Assembly: GCA_016706365.1 (NCBI GenBank) | Contig: JADJJU010000005.1 | Location: 124,001 to 188,000, forward strand | DNA: 64,000 nucleotides | Reading direction: 5' to 3' | Source: Saprospiraceae bacterium | GTDB lineage: Bacteria > Bacteroidota > Bacteroidia > Chitinophagales > Saprospiraceae | Part shown: one piece after another, positions 8,397 to 18,509 of the stretch | How the letters are laid out: each line of letters starts with the position of its first letter | Numbering within the stretch: the first letter of the stretch is position 1 | The notes under the pieces: generated by a model | The model's database searches: none | Seen by the model: only the letters and a program-made list of their open reading frames with translations | What the model was told of the DNA's origin: nothing | Made by a program: the position numbers and the translations under genes

Positions 8397-8736
8397 ATGA
8401 ATGGAATGAGGGGTGGATGTGGATGAAATTAGCGAGTTGTCGAATTAGCAAATCGAAAATCGCGCAGTGAGGCACGAACCTCGCGATGAAACAGGCTGGC
8501 AGCCAATTGAACAGCCAATAAACAACCGGGAACCGTTAAGCGAAGTGTTAGGAAAGGAGGGAGGAGTGTGAGTGTTTTGTGGAGGGTTTGGTAAGATTGA
8601 TATGATTGATGTTGTGCGTTTGGGTGTTTTGTAGCGGGTTTGAGAAGATTGCTAAGATTGGGGTTGGGAGTTTGAGTTTATTGTGGAGAGTTTGGGAAGA
8701 TTGATGGGATTGAGGTAGATTGAGAAGATCGAAAAG
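8397..8736. repeat. Non-coding stretch with T/G-rich imperfect repeats
   Basis: No gene is seen. From about 8570 to 8735 the sequence repeats, three times with changes, a unit like TTTTGTGGAGGGTTTGG followed by AAGATTG and (T/G)ATTG words, with very few C. Before it, at 8459-8488, ATCGC/GCGAT and GAGG/CCTC arms form an imperfect hairpin, followed by AACAGCC. It is a decayed tandem repeat behind the convergent reductase gene. Confidence 0.5.
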
Positions 8737-9993
8737 TTAAATGTCCTTTTTAAATATCAATTTAAGCCAAAAGCCTGGACGAACTATCTTGGTTCTTAAA
8801 TCAAAGTCTGTATACATTCTGGAAATAATATCGATAATGCGCCGATTGGAAATAATCAATCCTGCTAAAAAATTAACCAGCCATGGTCTGGCCATCATCC
8901 TCTGCAGTTTGTAACTCAGTTCCATTTCTTTTCCAAGGACTTTGTTAATTCGCACATCATAGGCATGGATAAATTCTTTTGAAAAGTTATGCTGTTCCAT
9001 GCAGATTTGAGTTTGTTCTGCAGCATAAACACCACTGTAAATAGCATGTCCGATTCCTTCACCGGTTAATGGGTCAATTAAATGTCCGGCATCTCCCAGA
9101 ATCATGAAATTTTCTCCACTTATTGGTCTTGGTTTTGATCCAAGAGGCAAACCAAATCCCTGAATTTTTCCTTCCAGTTTCGCATTTTTGAATCTTTCTA
9201 TCAGAACAGGATGTTCCCTGATAAGCTGATCCATTGCCTTGTTGAGATTGATTTTCTTTTTGCGGATGTAATCTGTTCGCATACCTACACCGACATTTGC
9301 AAATCCTCCCGGAAGCGGGAATACCCAGAAATATCCTGGTATTAATGGATTTAGAAACTGCAGTTCAATATAATTGTGCTCGTGAAATCCCCCAACATTG
9401 GAATAATAAGCACGAAGAGAACCGGCATGATGATCATCTCTCTTTGTCAAACCTGCATAATGTCTGGCAAATGCTGAATGAGCTCCGCAAGCATCGAGAT
9501 ACATCGGTGTTTCAAAGTGATAATGTCCGGATTTGTCCCGGATCGAGAATCCATTTTCAATTTTCTCCACATGTTCGATATCTACTCCTTCCAGAAAAGT
9601 AACATGCCTGCATTGACGTATTTGATCCACCAGAAAGTTGTCAAAATCCATTCGCTTTGCAACAAATCCGGGTGCAATATCTGCTGTAGGATTACTTTTT
9701 GCTGAAAAAGGCACTTCTACAACCTTCCCGTTTGGAGCTACAAAACGGATTCCCCAAACCGGTGTTTTCCATGTTTGTTCGTAAAATGATTCTAAAATTG
9801 CCGGATCTATACGCTTCAAATTGACGATTACTTTGCCTGATATGGCATCGCCACAAATTTTGTCCCGTGGGAAAACAGATTTATCTGCTATGACACAAGG
9901 AATACCAAGCCGATCCAGTTTTAATGCGGCGGCAACACCTGCAGGTCCTGCACCTGCAATAAATACCGGGGTTTTAACTATTGAAGCTTGCAT
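8737..9993 (-). CDS. Geranylgeranyl-reductase-family FAD-dependent oxidoreductase
   Basis: Flavoprotein of about 418 residues. The N-terminal dinucleotide-binding motif is VFIAGAGPAGVAAALKL, followed by PRDKICGDAISG, the GGR-family PxxKxCGx motif, and a distal FAD motif ILGDAGHLIDPLTGEGIGHA near residue 300. These enzymes saturate isoprenoid chains, for example of menaquinone or lipids; the substrate here is not known. The ATG at 9993 is preferred to one at 9999, which overlaps the -7 element TACTTTTG at 10004-9997. That leaves only three bases before the ATG, so the mRNA is probably leaderless. Confidence 0.85.
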   Translation of the reverse strand: MQASIVKTPVFIAGAGPAGVAAALKLDRLGIPCVIADKSVFPRDKICGDAISGKVIVNLKRIDPAILESFYEQTWKTPVWGIRFVAPNGKVVEVPFSAKSNPTADIAPGFVAKRMDFDNFLVDQIRQCRHVTFLEGVDIEHVEKIENGFSIRDKSGHYHFETPMYLDACGAHSAFARHYAGLTKRDDHHAGSLRAYYSNVGGFHEHNYIELQFLNPLIPGYFWVFPLPGGFANVGVGMRTDYIRKKKINLNKAMDQLIREHPVLIERFKNAKLEGKIQGFGLPLGSKPRPISGENFMILGDAGHLIDPLTGEGIGHAIYSGVYAAEQTQICMEQHNFSKEFIHAYDVRINKVLGKEMELSYKLQRMMARPWLVNFLAGLIISNRRIIDIISRMYTDFDLRTKIVRPGFWLKLIFKKDI

Positions 9994-9996
9994 CGC

Positions 9997-10004
9997 CAAA
10001 AGTA
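9997..10004 (-). promoter_or_regulatory. -7 element directly before the reductase start
   Basis: TACTTTTG on the minus strand matches TAnnTTTG and is followed by GCG and then the ATG at 9993. Transcription would start at or next to the start codon. A -33 match was not found. Confidence 0.4.
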
Positions 10005-10088
10005 AGTAAACTAATTTAATCCATATACGACTAAAATGTCCACTTATTCATAAGCAGCACTTAACAAACCTTTTCATGGATTGGATGA

Positions 10089-11855
10089 CTATTTCTTAAT
10101 ATCCAATTGGATGCTCAGCTCATTCAATTGAACATCATCAATTGCTGAAGGAGCATCGATCATCGTATCACGGCCCATATTGTTCTTAGGGAAAGCAATG
10201 AAGTCTCTGATACTGTTCTGACCATTCAGTACTGCACAGAGCCTGTCTAATCCAAAAGCTATACCTCCATGAGGTGGAGCACCATATTCGAATGCACCCA
10301 CTAGGAAGCCAAACTGATCTTCTGCTTTTTCAGGTGTGAATCCGAGAAGTTTAAAGTTTTTAGATTGTAATTCTCTGTCATGAATCCTGATGGAACCTCC
10401 ACCGATTTCTACACCATTGATTACCAGATCATATGCATCAGCTCTGAGGGATTTCATGGTTTCATGATCTCCGTTCAGCATTCGTGGGATATCTGCTTTT
10501 TTCGGAGAGGTGAATGGATGGTGCATTGCATAAAACCGCTCGGTAGTCTCATCCCATTCAAGTAAAGGAAAGTCTAATACCCAAAGTGGTTTGAATTCAT
10601 CTGATTTTCTAAGTCCTAATCTATTACCAAGTTCCAGCCTCAATTCACTTAATTGCTTGCGCACTTTGTCTGTTTCTCCGCTCATGATGAATAGAATGTC
10701 TCCGGCCTTAGCACCAAACTCTGCAGCCCATTGCTGGAGATCCTCATCGCTGAAGAATTTTCCAATGCTGGATTTGATGCTTCCATCTGTATTAAATCGC
10801 ACGTACACCAGGCCTCCGGCACCGATCTGAGGTCTTTTGACCCATTCTGTCATCTCGTTGAGATCTTTATTTGAAAATTGATCGGCAATCCCATCGGCAC
10901 AAACACCTACGATTAATTCAGCATGATCGAATATGGCAAAGTCTTTTCCCTTGGCCAAATGATTCAGTTCTTTGAACTGCATTCCGAATCTTAGATCCGG
11001 TTTGTCTGAGCCATACAATCTGACTGCATCATCGTATTGCATTCTGGGGAAGTCTCTGAGTTCTATTCCTTTCAGTGTTTGGAACAAGTGTCTTGTTAAT
11101 CCTTCAAAAGTATTGAGGATATCCTCCTGATGAACAAAGGACATTTCACAGTCAATCTGAGTAAATTCAGGCTGTCGGTCCGCACGCAGGTCTTCATCCC
11201 TGAAACATTTTACAATTTGAAAATACCGGTCAAATCCTGACACCATCAATAATTGCTTGAATGTCTGGGGCGATTGAGGCAATGCATAGAATTGTCCTGC
11301 ATTGATCCTGCTGGGAACAACAAAATCTCTTGCACCTTCCGGCGTACTTTTAATGAGTACGGGAGTTTCTACTTCTATGAACTCTGCATCAGACAGATAT
11401 TTTCTTGTTTCCATCGCCAATTTATGACGGAACAAGATATTTTGTTGAACGGGATTTCTTCTTAAATCCAGATATCTGAATTTCATCCTAATATCATCTC
11501 CTCCGTCTGTTTCATCCTGAATAGTGAAGGGAGGAACTTTGGAGCTGTTGAGTACTTCCAGAGCTGTTACGCTTATTTCAACATCACCGGTAGGACGATT
11601 GGCATTTTTGCTACTGCGTTCACGAACGACTCCTGTGGCTTGCAATACCCATTCCCGGCCTACTTTTCGTGCCTGATTGCACAAGTCTGCATTTTCTTCC
11701 ATATTGAATGCCAGCTGAGTGATCCCAAAACGATCTCTAAGATCGATGAAAGTCATACCTCCAAGATTTCTGCTGATGTCCACCCAACCCGCAAGAGTGA
11801 TTTCTTTCCCGGCATCTTCCAACCTTAAAGCGCCACAATGATGAGTTCTGTACAT
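10089..11855 (-). CDS. aspS: Aspartyl-tRNA synthetase
   Basis: Class II synthetase of 588 residues, the bacterial length. The N-terminal OB-fold anticodon domain contains GWVDISRNLGGMTFIDLRD. Motif 2 is FRDEDLRADRQPEFTQID and motif 3 GIAFGLDRLCAVLNG near the C terminus. The central insertion typical of bacterial AspRS is present around residues 290-410. It charges tRNA-Asp. It stands alone between the reductase and a divergent phosphate operon. Confidence 0.97.
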   Translation of the reverse strand: MYRTHHCGALRLEDAGKEITLAGWVDISRNLGGMTFIDLRDRFGITQLAFNMEENADLCNQARKVGREWVLQATGVVRERSSKNANRPTGDVEISVTALEVLNSSKVPPFTIQDETDGGDDIRMKFRYLDLRRNPVQQNILFRHKLAMETRKYLSDAEFIEVETPVLIKSTPEGARDFVVPSRINAGQFYALPQSPQTFKQLLMVSGFDRYFQIVKCFRDEDLRADRQPEFTQIDCEMSFVHQEDILNTFEGLTRHLFQTLKGIELRDFPRMQYDDAVRLYGSDKPDLRFGMQFKELNHLAKGKDFAIFDHAELIVGVCADGIADQFSNKDLNEMTEWVKRPQIGAGGLVYVRFNTDGSIKSSIGKFFSDEDLQQWAAEFGAKAGDILFIMSGETDKVRKQLSELRLELGNRLGLRKSDEFKPLWVLDFPLLEWDETTERFYAMHHPFTSPKKADIPRMLNGDHETMKSLRADAYDLVINGVEIGGGSIRIHDRELQSKNFKLLGFTPEKAEDQFGFLVGAFEYGAPPHGGIAFGLDRLCAVLNGQNSIRDFIAFPKNNMGRDTMIDAPSAIDDVQLNELSIQLDIKK

Positions 11856-12056
11856 GATATTTTTTATTGAGGGCGCTAAATTAGTATTTAGGAAACAAAT
11901 ATTAGTCTATGGAAGATTTTTTGAAATGTATATTTAGAAACAACCTTAATATTTTCAAAATTTAACGGGAAGATGGTGGCTGAGACTGCCCTGAGTGGAG
12001 AATTATCCTTACTTCGATCATGGAAATGGATGGATTAACAATTAGTTAATATTGAA

Positions 12057-12089
12057 TTGGCAATGTTTCAGATTACTATTGTAAATTTG
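12057..12089 (+). promoter_or_regulatory. Candidate promoter of the DUF47/PiT pair
   Basis: TAAATTTG (12082-12089) is a perfect -7 match, and TTG at 12057-12059 lies 22 bases upstream as a weak -33. It ends 22 bases before the DUF47 ATG. A second TAAATTTG at 12774-12781, in the gap before pit, may give an internal promoter. Confidence 0.45.
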
Positions 12090-12111
12090 CCCGATTTTTA
12101 AACCGGGAACT

Positions 12112-12762
12112 ATGGCATTTTCACTGGATAGTATTTTTCAATTCTTAGTCCCGAAAGACAAGAAATTTTTTCCTCTATTTGAAAGGGCAACTTCAAAGCT
12201 TATTCTATTAGCAGAAACTCTCAACGAAGTTATCCATGTCCCTTCCGCGGAAAGAGATCCATATTTCAAAAAAATAGATGAACTGGAGGAAAGAATTGGT
12301 GAAATCACGCACCTCACAAACCTCGAATTAAGCAGAAATTTTCTAACTCCTTTTGACAGAGAGGATATTTATTCACTCATTACTTCGATAGATGATGTGA
12401 CTGATTTTATGCAGGGTGCAGCCAGCAGGATGAAAATGTATCAGGTAGATAAAATCACTAAATCAATCCGTAAACTGACAGAAATCAATCTGGAAGCCTG
12501 CCAATTGATAGGAGGCGCTATACATGATCTCCGCGACGGGAAAAATCTCAAGCAAGTAGTAGTGGCCTGTAAAAGAATCAGCAAACTGGAGAGCAAAGCA
12601 GACAACGTTTTTGACAAAGCTGTAGAAGATATCTTCGAAAATGAAACCGATGTAAAAAACATCATTAAGTACAAGGAAGTACTTTCAGCACTGGAGTCTG
12701 CCTCTGACAAGTGCAAAAATGTAGCGAATGTCCTCGAGACAATCACAGTAAAGTATTCATAA
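12112..12762 (+). CDS. DUF47 (PhoU-like, Pit-accessory) protein
   Basis: All-helical cytosolic protein of 216 residues starting FSLDSIFQFLVPKDKKFFPLFE, the DUF47/YkaA signature. Acidic helices follow, including DREDIYSLITSIDDVTDF near residue 83 and the second PhoU-like half with ISKLESKADNVFDKAV near 155-170. Such proteins are nearly always encoded next to PiT phosphate transporters and are thought to modulate them. Here pit starts 29 bp later on the same strand, supporting that role. Confidence 0.92.
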   Translation: MAFSLDSIFQFLVPKDKKFFPLFERATSKLILLAETLNEVIHVPSAERDPYFKKIDELEERIGEITHLTNLELSRNFLTPFDREDIYSLITSIDDVTDFMQGAASRMKMYQVDKITKSIRKLTEINLEACQLIGGAIHDLRDGKNLKQVVVACKRISKLESKADNVFDKAVEDIFENETDVKNIIKYKEVLSALESASDKCKNVANVLETITVKYS

Positions 12763-12791
12763 TCTCTCTTTCGTAAATTTGTTGCCTGAAT

Positions 12792-13859
12792 ATGGGATTA
12801 ACTCTACTGATTGTAATAATTGTACTGGCTTTTATCTTTGATTTTATCAATGGGTTTCATGATGCTGCTAATTCAATAGCTACAATCATTGCTACAAGAG
12901 TATTAACTCCATTGCAAGCAGTGCTCTGGGCAGCTTTTTTCAATTTCATGGCTTATTTTATTTCCAAATATTGGATTGGTGAATTCAAAATTGGTAATAC
13001 AATTGCTAAGTCAGTCAACGAAGAATTCATTACACTTGAGGTGATACTCGCAGGACTCATCGCTGCTATTACCTGGAATTTGCTGGCGTGGAAGCTTGGA
13101 ATACCATCTTCTTCATCACATACGCTTATCGGGGGATTTATGGGAGCGGCATTAGTTCATGCTATTACAATTTCCGCGAATTTGAATGAAGTAATTAATT
13201 ATGTAAAAGTAATTCCCGTATTTCTGTTTATTGTATTAGCTCCTACAATAGGCCTATTCATTGCTTATTTTATCACAGTCGGCATTATGTGGATTTGCAG
13301 GAAGACTACACCCCATCGGGCCGACAAATGGTTCAGAAGGATGCAATTGGTTTCCTCGGCACTTTTCAGTCTTGGACATGGGGCAAATGATGCACAAAAG
13401 GTAATGGGTATCATTGGTGCGGCAGTGATTTATTATCATATCAGCATTGGTGATAGCGTCTATATCAACATGGCAACATCGGACCGATTCTCGTACTTTG
13501 TTGATCACTATGCCTGGGTACCCATCACAAGCTTTATCGTGATAGGTCTTGGTACTATGAGCGGGGGTTGGAAGATAGTAAAAACAATGGGTACCAAGAT
13601 TACTAAAGTAACTTCTCTCGAAGGTGTGAGTGCAGAAACTGCTGGTGCTGCCACACTTTATCTGTCCGAGCATTTTGGAATCCCGGTCTCCACTACCCAT
13701 ACGATTACTGGTAGTATTATCGGAGCAGGTATTACTAAGAGAATATCAGCAGTGAGATGGGGAGTTACCATACAATTATTGTGGGCATGGATATTGACTA
13801 TTCCTGTTTCAGCTCTGATTGCAGGTATTTTGTATTATTTTATTTCCTTATTCCTGTAG
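12792..13859 (+). CDS. pit: PiT-family low-affinity inorganic phosphate transporter
   Basis: Inner-membrane transporter of 355 residues with about ten helices and both PiT signature halves. The first is FDFINGFHDAANSIATIIATRVL near residues 14-36 (inverted-repeat Asn-Gly-x-x-Asp-x-x-Asn-Ser motif), and the second is FSLGHGANDAQKVMGIIG near 194-211. SSSHTLIGGF and STTHTITGSIIGAG are the paired re-entrant motifs. It imports phosphate with a cation. It forms a pair with the DUF47 gene. Confidence 0.93.
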   Translation: MGLTLLIVIIVLAFIFDFINGFHDAANSIATIIATRVLTPLQAVLWAAFFNFMAYFISKYWIGEFKIGNTIAKSVNEEFITLEVILAGLIAAITWNLLAWKLGIPSSSSHTLIGGFMGAALVHAITISANLNEVINYVKVIPVFLFIVLAPTIGLFIAYFITVGIMWICRKTTPHRADKWFRRMQLVSSALFSLGHGANDAQKVMGIIGAAVIYYHISIGDSVYINMATSDRFSYFVDHYAWVPITSFIVIGLGTMSGGWKIVKTMGTKITKVTSLEGVSAETAGAATLYLSEHFGIPVSTTHTITGSIIGAGITKRISAVRWGVTIQLLWAWILTIPVSALIAGILYYFISLFL

Positions 13860-13919
13860 AAATTCCACACACTTCCCATTCATATACAGTTCAATCAGGT
13901 TTATTTTTCAATTGACAAA

Positions 13920-14606
13920 TCAGTCCACATGCAATAATCGCTTGATATCTTTGACCTTTCCATACATTACCAGAATGTCGCCATCTTTCAGGACAGTATC
14001 AGGAGTGACCACTCCAACCACCTCTTTAATAAATCGTTTGGCGCCAATGGCATTGGTATCCTGAGTACTTTTCAGAATCGTAAGAATATTCAAGTGGTAT
14101 TTTTGTCTGAATCCCACTTGTTCAATGGTTTTCCCAACATACCTGTCGGGCACATTAACTTCAACAATATTATGAGATCCGCTAACTGTGAATGAATCAA
14201 TAACACCTTCCAGGTCAAGAGATTTAGCAAGCCTGTCAGCAGATTCTTCTTCAGGATAGACAATTTCAGTAACACCCATTGCTTCCAGCACAGTTGTTTG
14301 AAGCTTTGAAACTGCACGGCCTATTAATCTTTTGACTTTCATTTGCTTCATTAATGCTGTTGACATGATAGAAGAACCTTCATCTTCCCCGATGGCGACA
14401 ATCACAGCATCAGTTTCTTTCAAAGGAAGAATGCGTACAGCTTCAGGATCTGTTGTGTCCAGACAGATGGCTTGAGTGATTTTATCTTTTAGAGATTCTA
14501 CTTTTTCCATTCGCTTATCCAGACCGATGACTTCATGTCCCAGGTTGCTCAGTTTTATTGCAAGGGATGCTCCAAAATTTCCCAGACCGACAATAATATA
14601 TCTCAT
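13920..14606 (-). CDS. trkA: TrkA-type K+ channel/transporter regulatory subunit
   Basis: Cytosolic RCK protein of 228 residues. The Rossmann motif IVGLGNFGASLAIKLSNLGHEV opens the RCK-N domain, which binds ATP/ADP or NAD. A TrkA-C domain follows from about residue 140. It gates K+ uptake by TrkH/KtrB membrane subunits. It lies 24 bp after a trkH gene and is the last gene of a trkH-trkH-trkA operon, so one regulator probably serves both membrane subunits. Confidence 0.92.
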   Translation of the reverse strand: MRYIIVGLGNFGASLAIKLSNLGHEVIGLDKRMEKVESLKDKITQAICLDTTDPEAVRILPLKETDAVIVAIGEDEGSSIMSTALMKQMKVKRLIGRAVSKLQTTVLEAMGVTEIVYPEEESADRLAKSLDLEGVIDSFTVSGSHNIVEVNVPDRYVGKTIEQVGFRQKYHLNILTILKSTQDTNAIGAKRFIKEVVGVVTPDTVLKDGDILVMYGKVKDIKRLLHVD

Positions 14607-14630
14607 ATCGATGTAATTACAATGTTAAAA

Positions 14631-16433
14631 TTAACTAATTAATATCTCTTCCTGCGGATACTGATACTTCTGGGAGGACACTTTTCTAAATATTGAAATC
14701 AATACTGTTATTGCCCCAACTCTTCCGATAAACATACACAAAACCATTACGATCTTGCCTGCGGGACTCAATGATCCGGTGATTCCCAAACTTAATCCTA
14801 CAGTACTGAATGCCGAAAATGCCTCAAAACTGAGTTGTAAAAAACCCAAATCAGGGTCAGTAAAGGACACAATGAAAATGCTGATTCCTATAAAAACCAA
14901 AGATAAACTTATTACTGCAAAAGCTCTTTTTATGGATTGGGTCGAGATATGCCTGTTTCTGAATTCTACTCTGTCCTGTCCTTTAGCCAGACTTATAATG
15001 TTCAAAACTGCCAGTGCAAAGGTACTGGTTTTAATACCTCCCCCTGTAGAGCCCGGAGAAGCCCCAATCCACATCAAAAGTATTGTCAGAATAATGGCAG
15101 CAAAACTCATTTGGGTTACATCTACAGAATTAAATCCTGCAGTTCGTGGAGTCACAGCTTCAAACAAAGCACCTACAAATTTACCAAAACCATCATGCTC
15201 CCTTAATGTGTAATTATATTCAAGCACGAACATTAATATAGTGCTGATCACCAGAATAATTAAAGTCGTCCTTATCACAATTGTAGTATTGAGATTGAAT
15301 TTATATGTCTGATTTAATTTCACCGATCGCTTTCTTTTAGGAGTCCTTATTCGCTTTATATATTGTTTTAAAGCATTGTACAAATGCATGATAACAGTAA
15401 AACCAATACCTCCGATAATGATAAGAAATACAATGACCAGTTGTAAAGTATAATTGTAGCGGACAGGAAATTCATATAATCCGGATGTCATGGTAGAAAA
15501 ACCTGCATTACAAAAGGCAGAGATGGAATGAAAAATAGCAAAAAACCACCTGTCTGAAGTTGAGCCCAGAAAATCCGAAGGCAACGAAAAATAGATAATT
15601 AATGCTCCTGTTGCCTCAATTAAAAAAGTAAAGAATAATATTTTGGAGACTACTTTGAATAAATCACTCAGTTGATCTGAGTTTACAAAGTCTTTTATAT
15701 AAATCTGGCTTGAATATGAAAAATTTCCTTGAAAAAAGAAGCCAAAAAAGCTGGTTAGGGTCATCATTCCCAGCCCCCCTAATTGAATAAGAATAATAAT
15801 TATCCACTGACCAAATGGAGTAAATGCAGTAGCAGTATCCACTACAATTAGTCCGGTAACACACACCGCACTGGTCGATGTAAATAATGCATCTATGAAA
15901 GAAAGTTCATTGTGAGTAGCAGCGGGAAGTAATAGCAGGAATGTTCCAAACAAAATCAATACCAAAAAGCTTAAAATAAGAATCCGGCCGGGTCCAAATT
16001 TGAAAGCTGCCAGATACTTATTTAATCTTGAGAATTCAATCAATCCGAGAAGTAGCAAATGAAAGTTTAAGAGGCTGCGGGTCAGAAAATATTGTATACC
16101 GGATAAATTTGAGTCATCTACATTAATTATCCATCTGGATATTACCACCAGCATGCCTACACTCCACAAAGCAATAAAAAATGTTCGGTCACTGGAATTA
16201 GTATACTGCTTGAGACGACTCAGGAAGTACAGTACCATTGATCCTGCGATACAAGAATGTACTATGGTAACCAGAAGGTTGTATTCTGAACTTTGCAGCG
16301 TATTTTCGATTACCCCTCTTTGATAAATCCACAACCCGATTTGGATTATTAAAAAGAAAATATACACAGTGTAAGGCCAGTTGCTCTTCTGACTTAACAA
16401 TGGAGATTCATTTCTTATAAAAGGATTATCCAA
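14631..16433 (-). CDS. TrkH/KtrB-family K+ transporter membrane subunit (second copy)
   Basis: 600-residue membrane protein. The four selectivity-loop repeats are visible: FTSTSAVCVTGLIVVDT, ISAFCNAGFST, AVTPRTAGFNSVD and AFSTVGLSLGITG. The N-terminal roughly 130 residues carry four or more extra helices that E. coli TrkH lacks, which explains the length. It is adjacent to and resembles the next gene throughout, with the same loops and the same YPQEEILIS/YPSEEILIN ending, so the two arose by tandem duplication. The substrate is K+, possibly with Na+. Confidence 0.92.
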   Translation of the reverse strand: MDNPFIRNESPLLSQKSNWPYTVYIFFLIIQIGLWIYQRGVIENTLQSSEYNLLVTIVHSCIAGSMVLYFLSRLKQYTNSSDRTFFIALWSVGMLVVISRWIINVDDSNLSGIQYFLTRSLLNFHLLLLGLIEFSRLNKYLAAFKFGPGRILILSFLVLILFGTFLLLLPAATHNELSFIDALFTSTSAVCVTGLIVVDTATAFTPFGQWIIIILIQLGGLGMMTLTSFFGFFFQGNFSYSSQIYIKDFVNSDQLSDLFKVVSKILFFTFLIEATGALIIYFSLPSDFLGSTSDRWFFAIFHSISAFCNAGFSTMTSGLYEFPVRYNYTLQLVIVFLIIIGGIGFTVIMHLYNALKQYIKRIRTPKRKRSVKLNQTYKFNLNTTIVIRTTLIILVISTILMFVLEYNYTLREHDGFGKFVGALFEAVTPRTAGFNSVDVTQMSFAAIILTILLMWIGASPGSTGGGIKTSTFALAVLNIISLAKGQDRVEFRNRHISTQSIKRAFAVISLSLVFIGISIFIVSFTDPDLGFLQLSFEAFSAFSTVGLSLGITGSLSPAGKIVMVLCMFIGRVGAITVLISIFRKVSSQKYQYPQEEILIS

Positions 16434-16450
16434 GCGGCAAAGATGTTTTT

Positions 16451-18268
16451 TTAATTGATTAAGATTTCTTCAGATGGGTATCTGTAATGATTTGTCGAGA
16501 CTCTTCTGAAGACTGCTACCATAAATGTAAGAGCACCAATTCTCCCTATGAACATAGTGGAAACCAAAATTATTTTCCCGGGTTCACTCAGGTCAACTGT
16601 AGCCCCAAGACTTAACCCAACTATACTATATGCAGAAAAACACTCGAACGCAATGGGTAGAAGTCCTTTATCCGGATCAGTTATAGACAATCCAAATATG
16701 GAAAGACCTATAAAAAGGAGGCTCAAACTAATGACCGAAAATGCTCTGCGGACACTTTCTTCAGATATTTTCCTTTTCATAAATTCAATTCTGTCCTTAC
16801 CTCTTGAAAGGCTTACCATATTTAGAGTGGCCACCATAAATGTAGTGGTCTTGATCCCTCCGGCCATCGAACCTGGTGAACCTCCGATCCACATTAACAA
16901 CATTGTCAACATCAATGAGGGCATTGTCAATAAATTGAGATCGATTGTATTCAAACCCCCTGATCTCGGAGTGACTGCAGCAAAAAAAGAACTGATTATT
17001 TTTCCTTCCAGTGTCTTGCCGGCAAATGCATTGTTGTACTCAATTATAAAGAATGAAACTGTTCCTATACCTAATAAAAGGAAGGTAGTAAATAAGATAA
17101 TCCGTGTGTTGATATTGATTTGCCATGTTTGATGGCGAATGGGTTCTTTTGTTTTGAAATATCGTATTCGGGCGATAATCCAGGTTTTTAAATAAGTATA
17201 GTAGTTGAACAATACACTAAAGCCAAGGCCTCCGGCAATTATTAAGAATGCTAAAATTAAATGTAAGCCATAAGATTCTCCAAATTCTTCGCCATGAAAT
17301 CCATTAGGAACCAATGTAAATCCCGCATTGCAGAATGCGGAGATACCATGAAAAATTGAAAAGTAAATATGCTCCGAACGGTCTGCAAAATGTACTGAAT
17401 CAGTAGAGAAAAAGATTAAAAGAATGCCGATTACTTCTAATAAAAAAGTAATGAAAACAATCTTTAATAAAATCTTAACCATGTTGCCAATTTGCTTCGA
17501 TTGGACCAGTTCTTTTATATAGAGATTTCCGCTGAAGGAAGCATTTCCATAAAAAAACAAACTAAAAAAACTGGTAAAGGTCATCATTCCCAAGCCTCCC
17601 AATTGGAATAAAATAATCAGAATATTTTGACCTGCATGTGTAAATGTAGTACCTGTGTCTAGTACAGCAAGGCCGGTCACACAGACTGCGCTTGTTGATG
17701 TGAAGAGCGCATCAACAAAGCTAATTCCACCCTGAGTTGAATTAGGAAGCAGAAGCAGACCGGTTCCTGCCAAAATTAATGTAACAAAACTCAACGCTAA
17801 TACTTTTGCCGGACCCAAATTTAACCTTGACACGCCAATACTAGCTCTGGAGCTTTCTAAAATCAGAATGCCCAGGAGGAATATATGAGTTACAAGAGGG
17901 TTTGCAAGATTGTGAATCCACTCTGATGCAAGTGGATCCGCTCCCGATAATAACCTTGCATAAATGAGAAATACAGAAAAGCAGATGATTCCAAAAAAGA
18001 AGAAATTTTTTGCAATTGACCTTGTTTTTTTCCACCTTAAATAGGTGATGCCCGACTGTATGATTGTGGCACAAAAGAGTAAGCTTGTCATTACCCATGA
18101 AGTAAAACTCAAAGGTTCTTCAGCATCACTAAAACCAAATTCATAAATCCACACCGATGCAGCGAATAGAAGCGCTACAAAATACAGATTCTGCAGTCTC
18201 CGGGTCCATTTTTGCGAGTTGGACTCTAGTATATCACTCAGATCATCTTCAGAATCTATTTCTTCCAT
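16451..18268 (-). CDS. TrkH/KtrB-family K+ transporter membrane subunit (first copy)
   Basis: 605-residue paralogue of its downstream neighbour, 17 bp away. Its loops are FTSTSAVCVTGLAVLDT, ISAFCNAGFTLV, AVTPRSGGLNTID and AYSIVGLSLGATV. Loop 3 has Ser-Gly-Gly where the other copy has Thr-Ala-Gly, and loop 2 lacks the Ser-Thr after Gly-Phe, so ion preference or kinetics may differ. It is the first gene of the operon. It also has the extended N-terminal helical region. Confidence 0.92.
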   Translation of the reverse strand: MEEIDSEDDLSDILESNSQKWTRRLQNLYFVALLFAASVWIYEFGFSDAEEPLSFTSWVMTSLLFCATIIQSGITYLRWKKTRSIAKNFFFFGIICFSVFLIYARLLSGADPLASEWIHNLANPLVTHIFLLGILILESSRASIGVSRLNLGPAKVLALSFVTLILAGTGLLLLPNSTQGGISFVDALFTSTSAVCVTGLAVLDTGTTFTHAGQNILIILFQLGGLGMMTFTSFFSLFFYGNASFSGNLYIKELVQSKQIGNMVKILLKIVFITFLLEVIGILLIFFSTDSVHFADRSEHIYFSIFHGISAFCNAGFTLVPNGFHGEEFGESYGLHLILAFLIIAGGLGFSVLFNYYTYLKTWIIARIRYFKTKEPIRHQTWQININTRIILFTTFLLLGIGTVSFFIIEYNNAFAGKTLEGKIISSFFAAVTPRSGGLNTIDLNLLTMPSLMLTMLLMWIGGSPGSMAGGIKTTTFMVATLNMVSLSRGKDRIEFMKRKISEESVRRAFSVISLSLLFIGLSIFGLSITDPDKGLLPIAFECFSAYSIVGLSLGATVDLSEPGKIILVSTMFIGRIGALTFMVAVFRRVSTNHYRYPSEEILIN

Positions 18269-18509
18269 GTCTATTTGTAAAAAAAACTTGGGCGAAAGGT
18301 ACTGACTAATTCATATTCGAGATCAAATAGCCGCTTTATTCTTCATCCAATTACTTTTTTCACGCAATTATTATATCAGCACCTTTCCCGTATATCCGCT
18401 TAATTAGAATTTGTATAAAGAAGAGTCGCCCGGTGTTGTTGACATTCCAATGACAGATGCTTCATTTACTGCCCTTATTTTTGTTCCGAATTTAAGTTCA
18501 AGTCACAGT

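Noticed and set aside
18411..18509. N-terminal extension of glutamyl-tRNA reductase from a TTG
   Set aside because: The 33 residues match nothing in the family and the ATG at 18510 starts the conserved domain.
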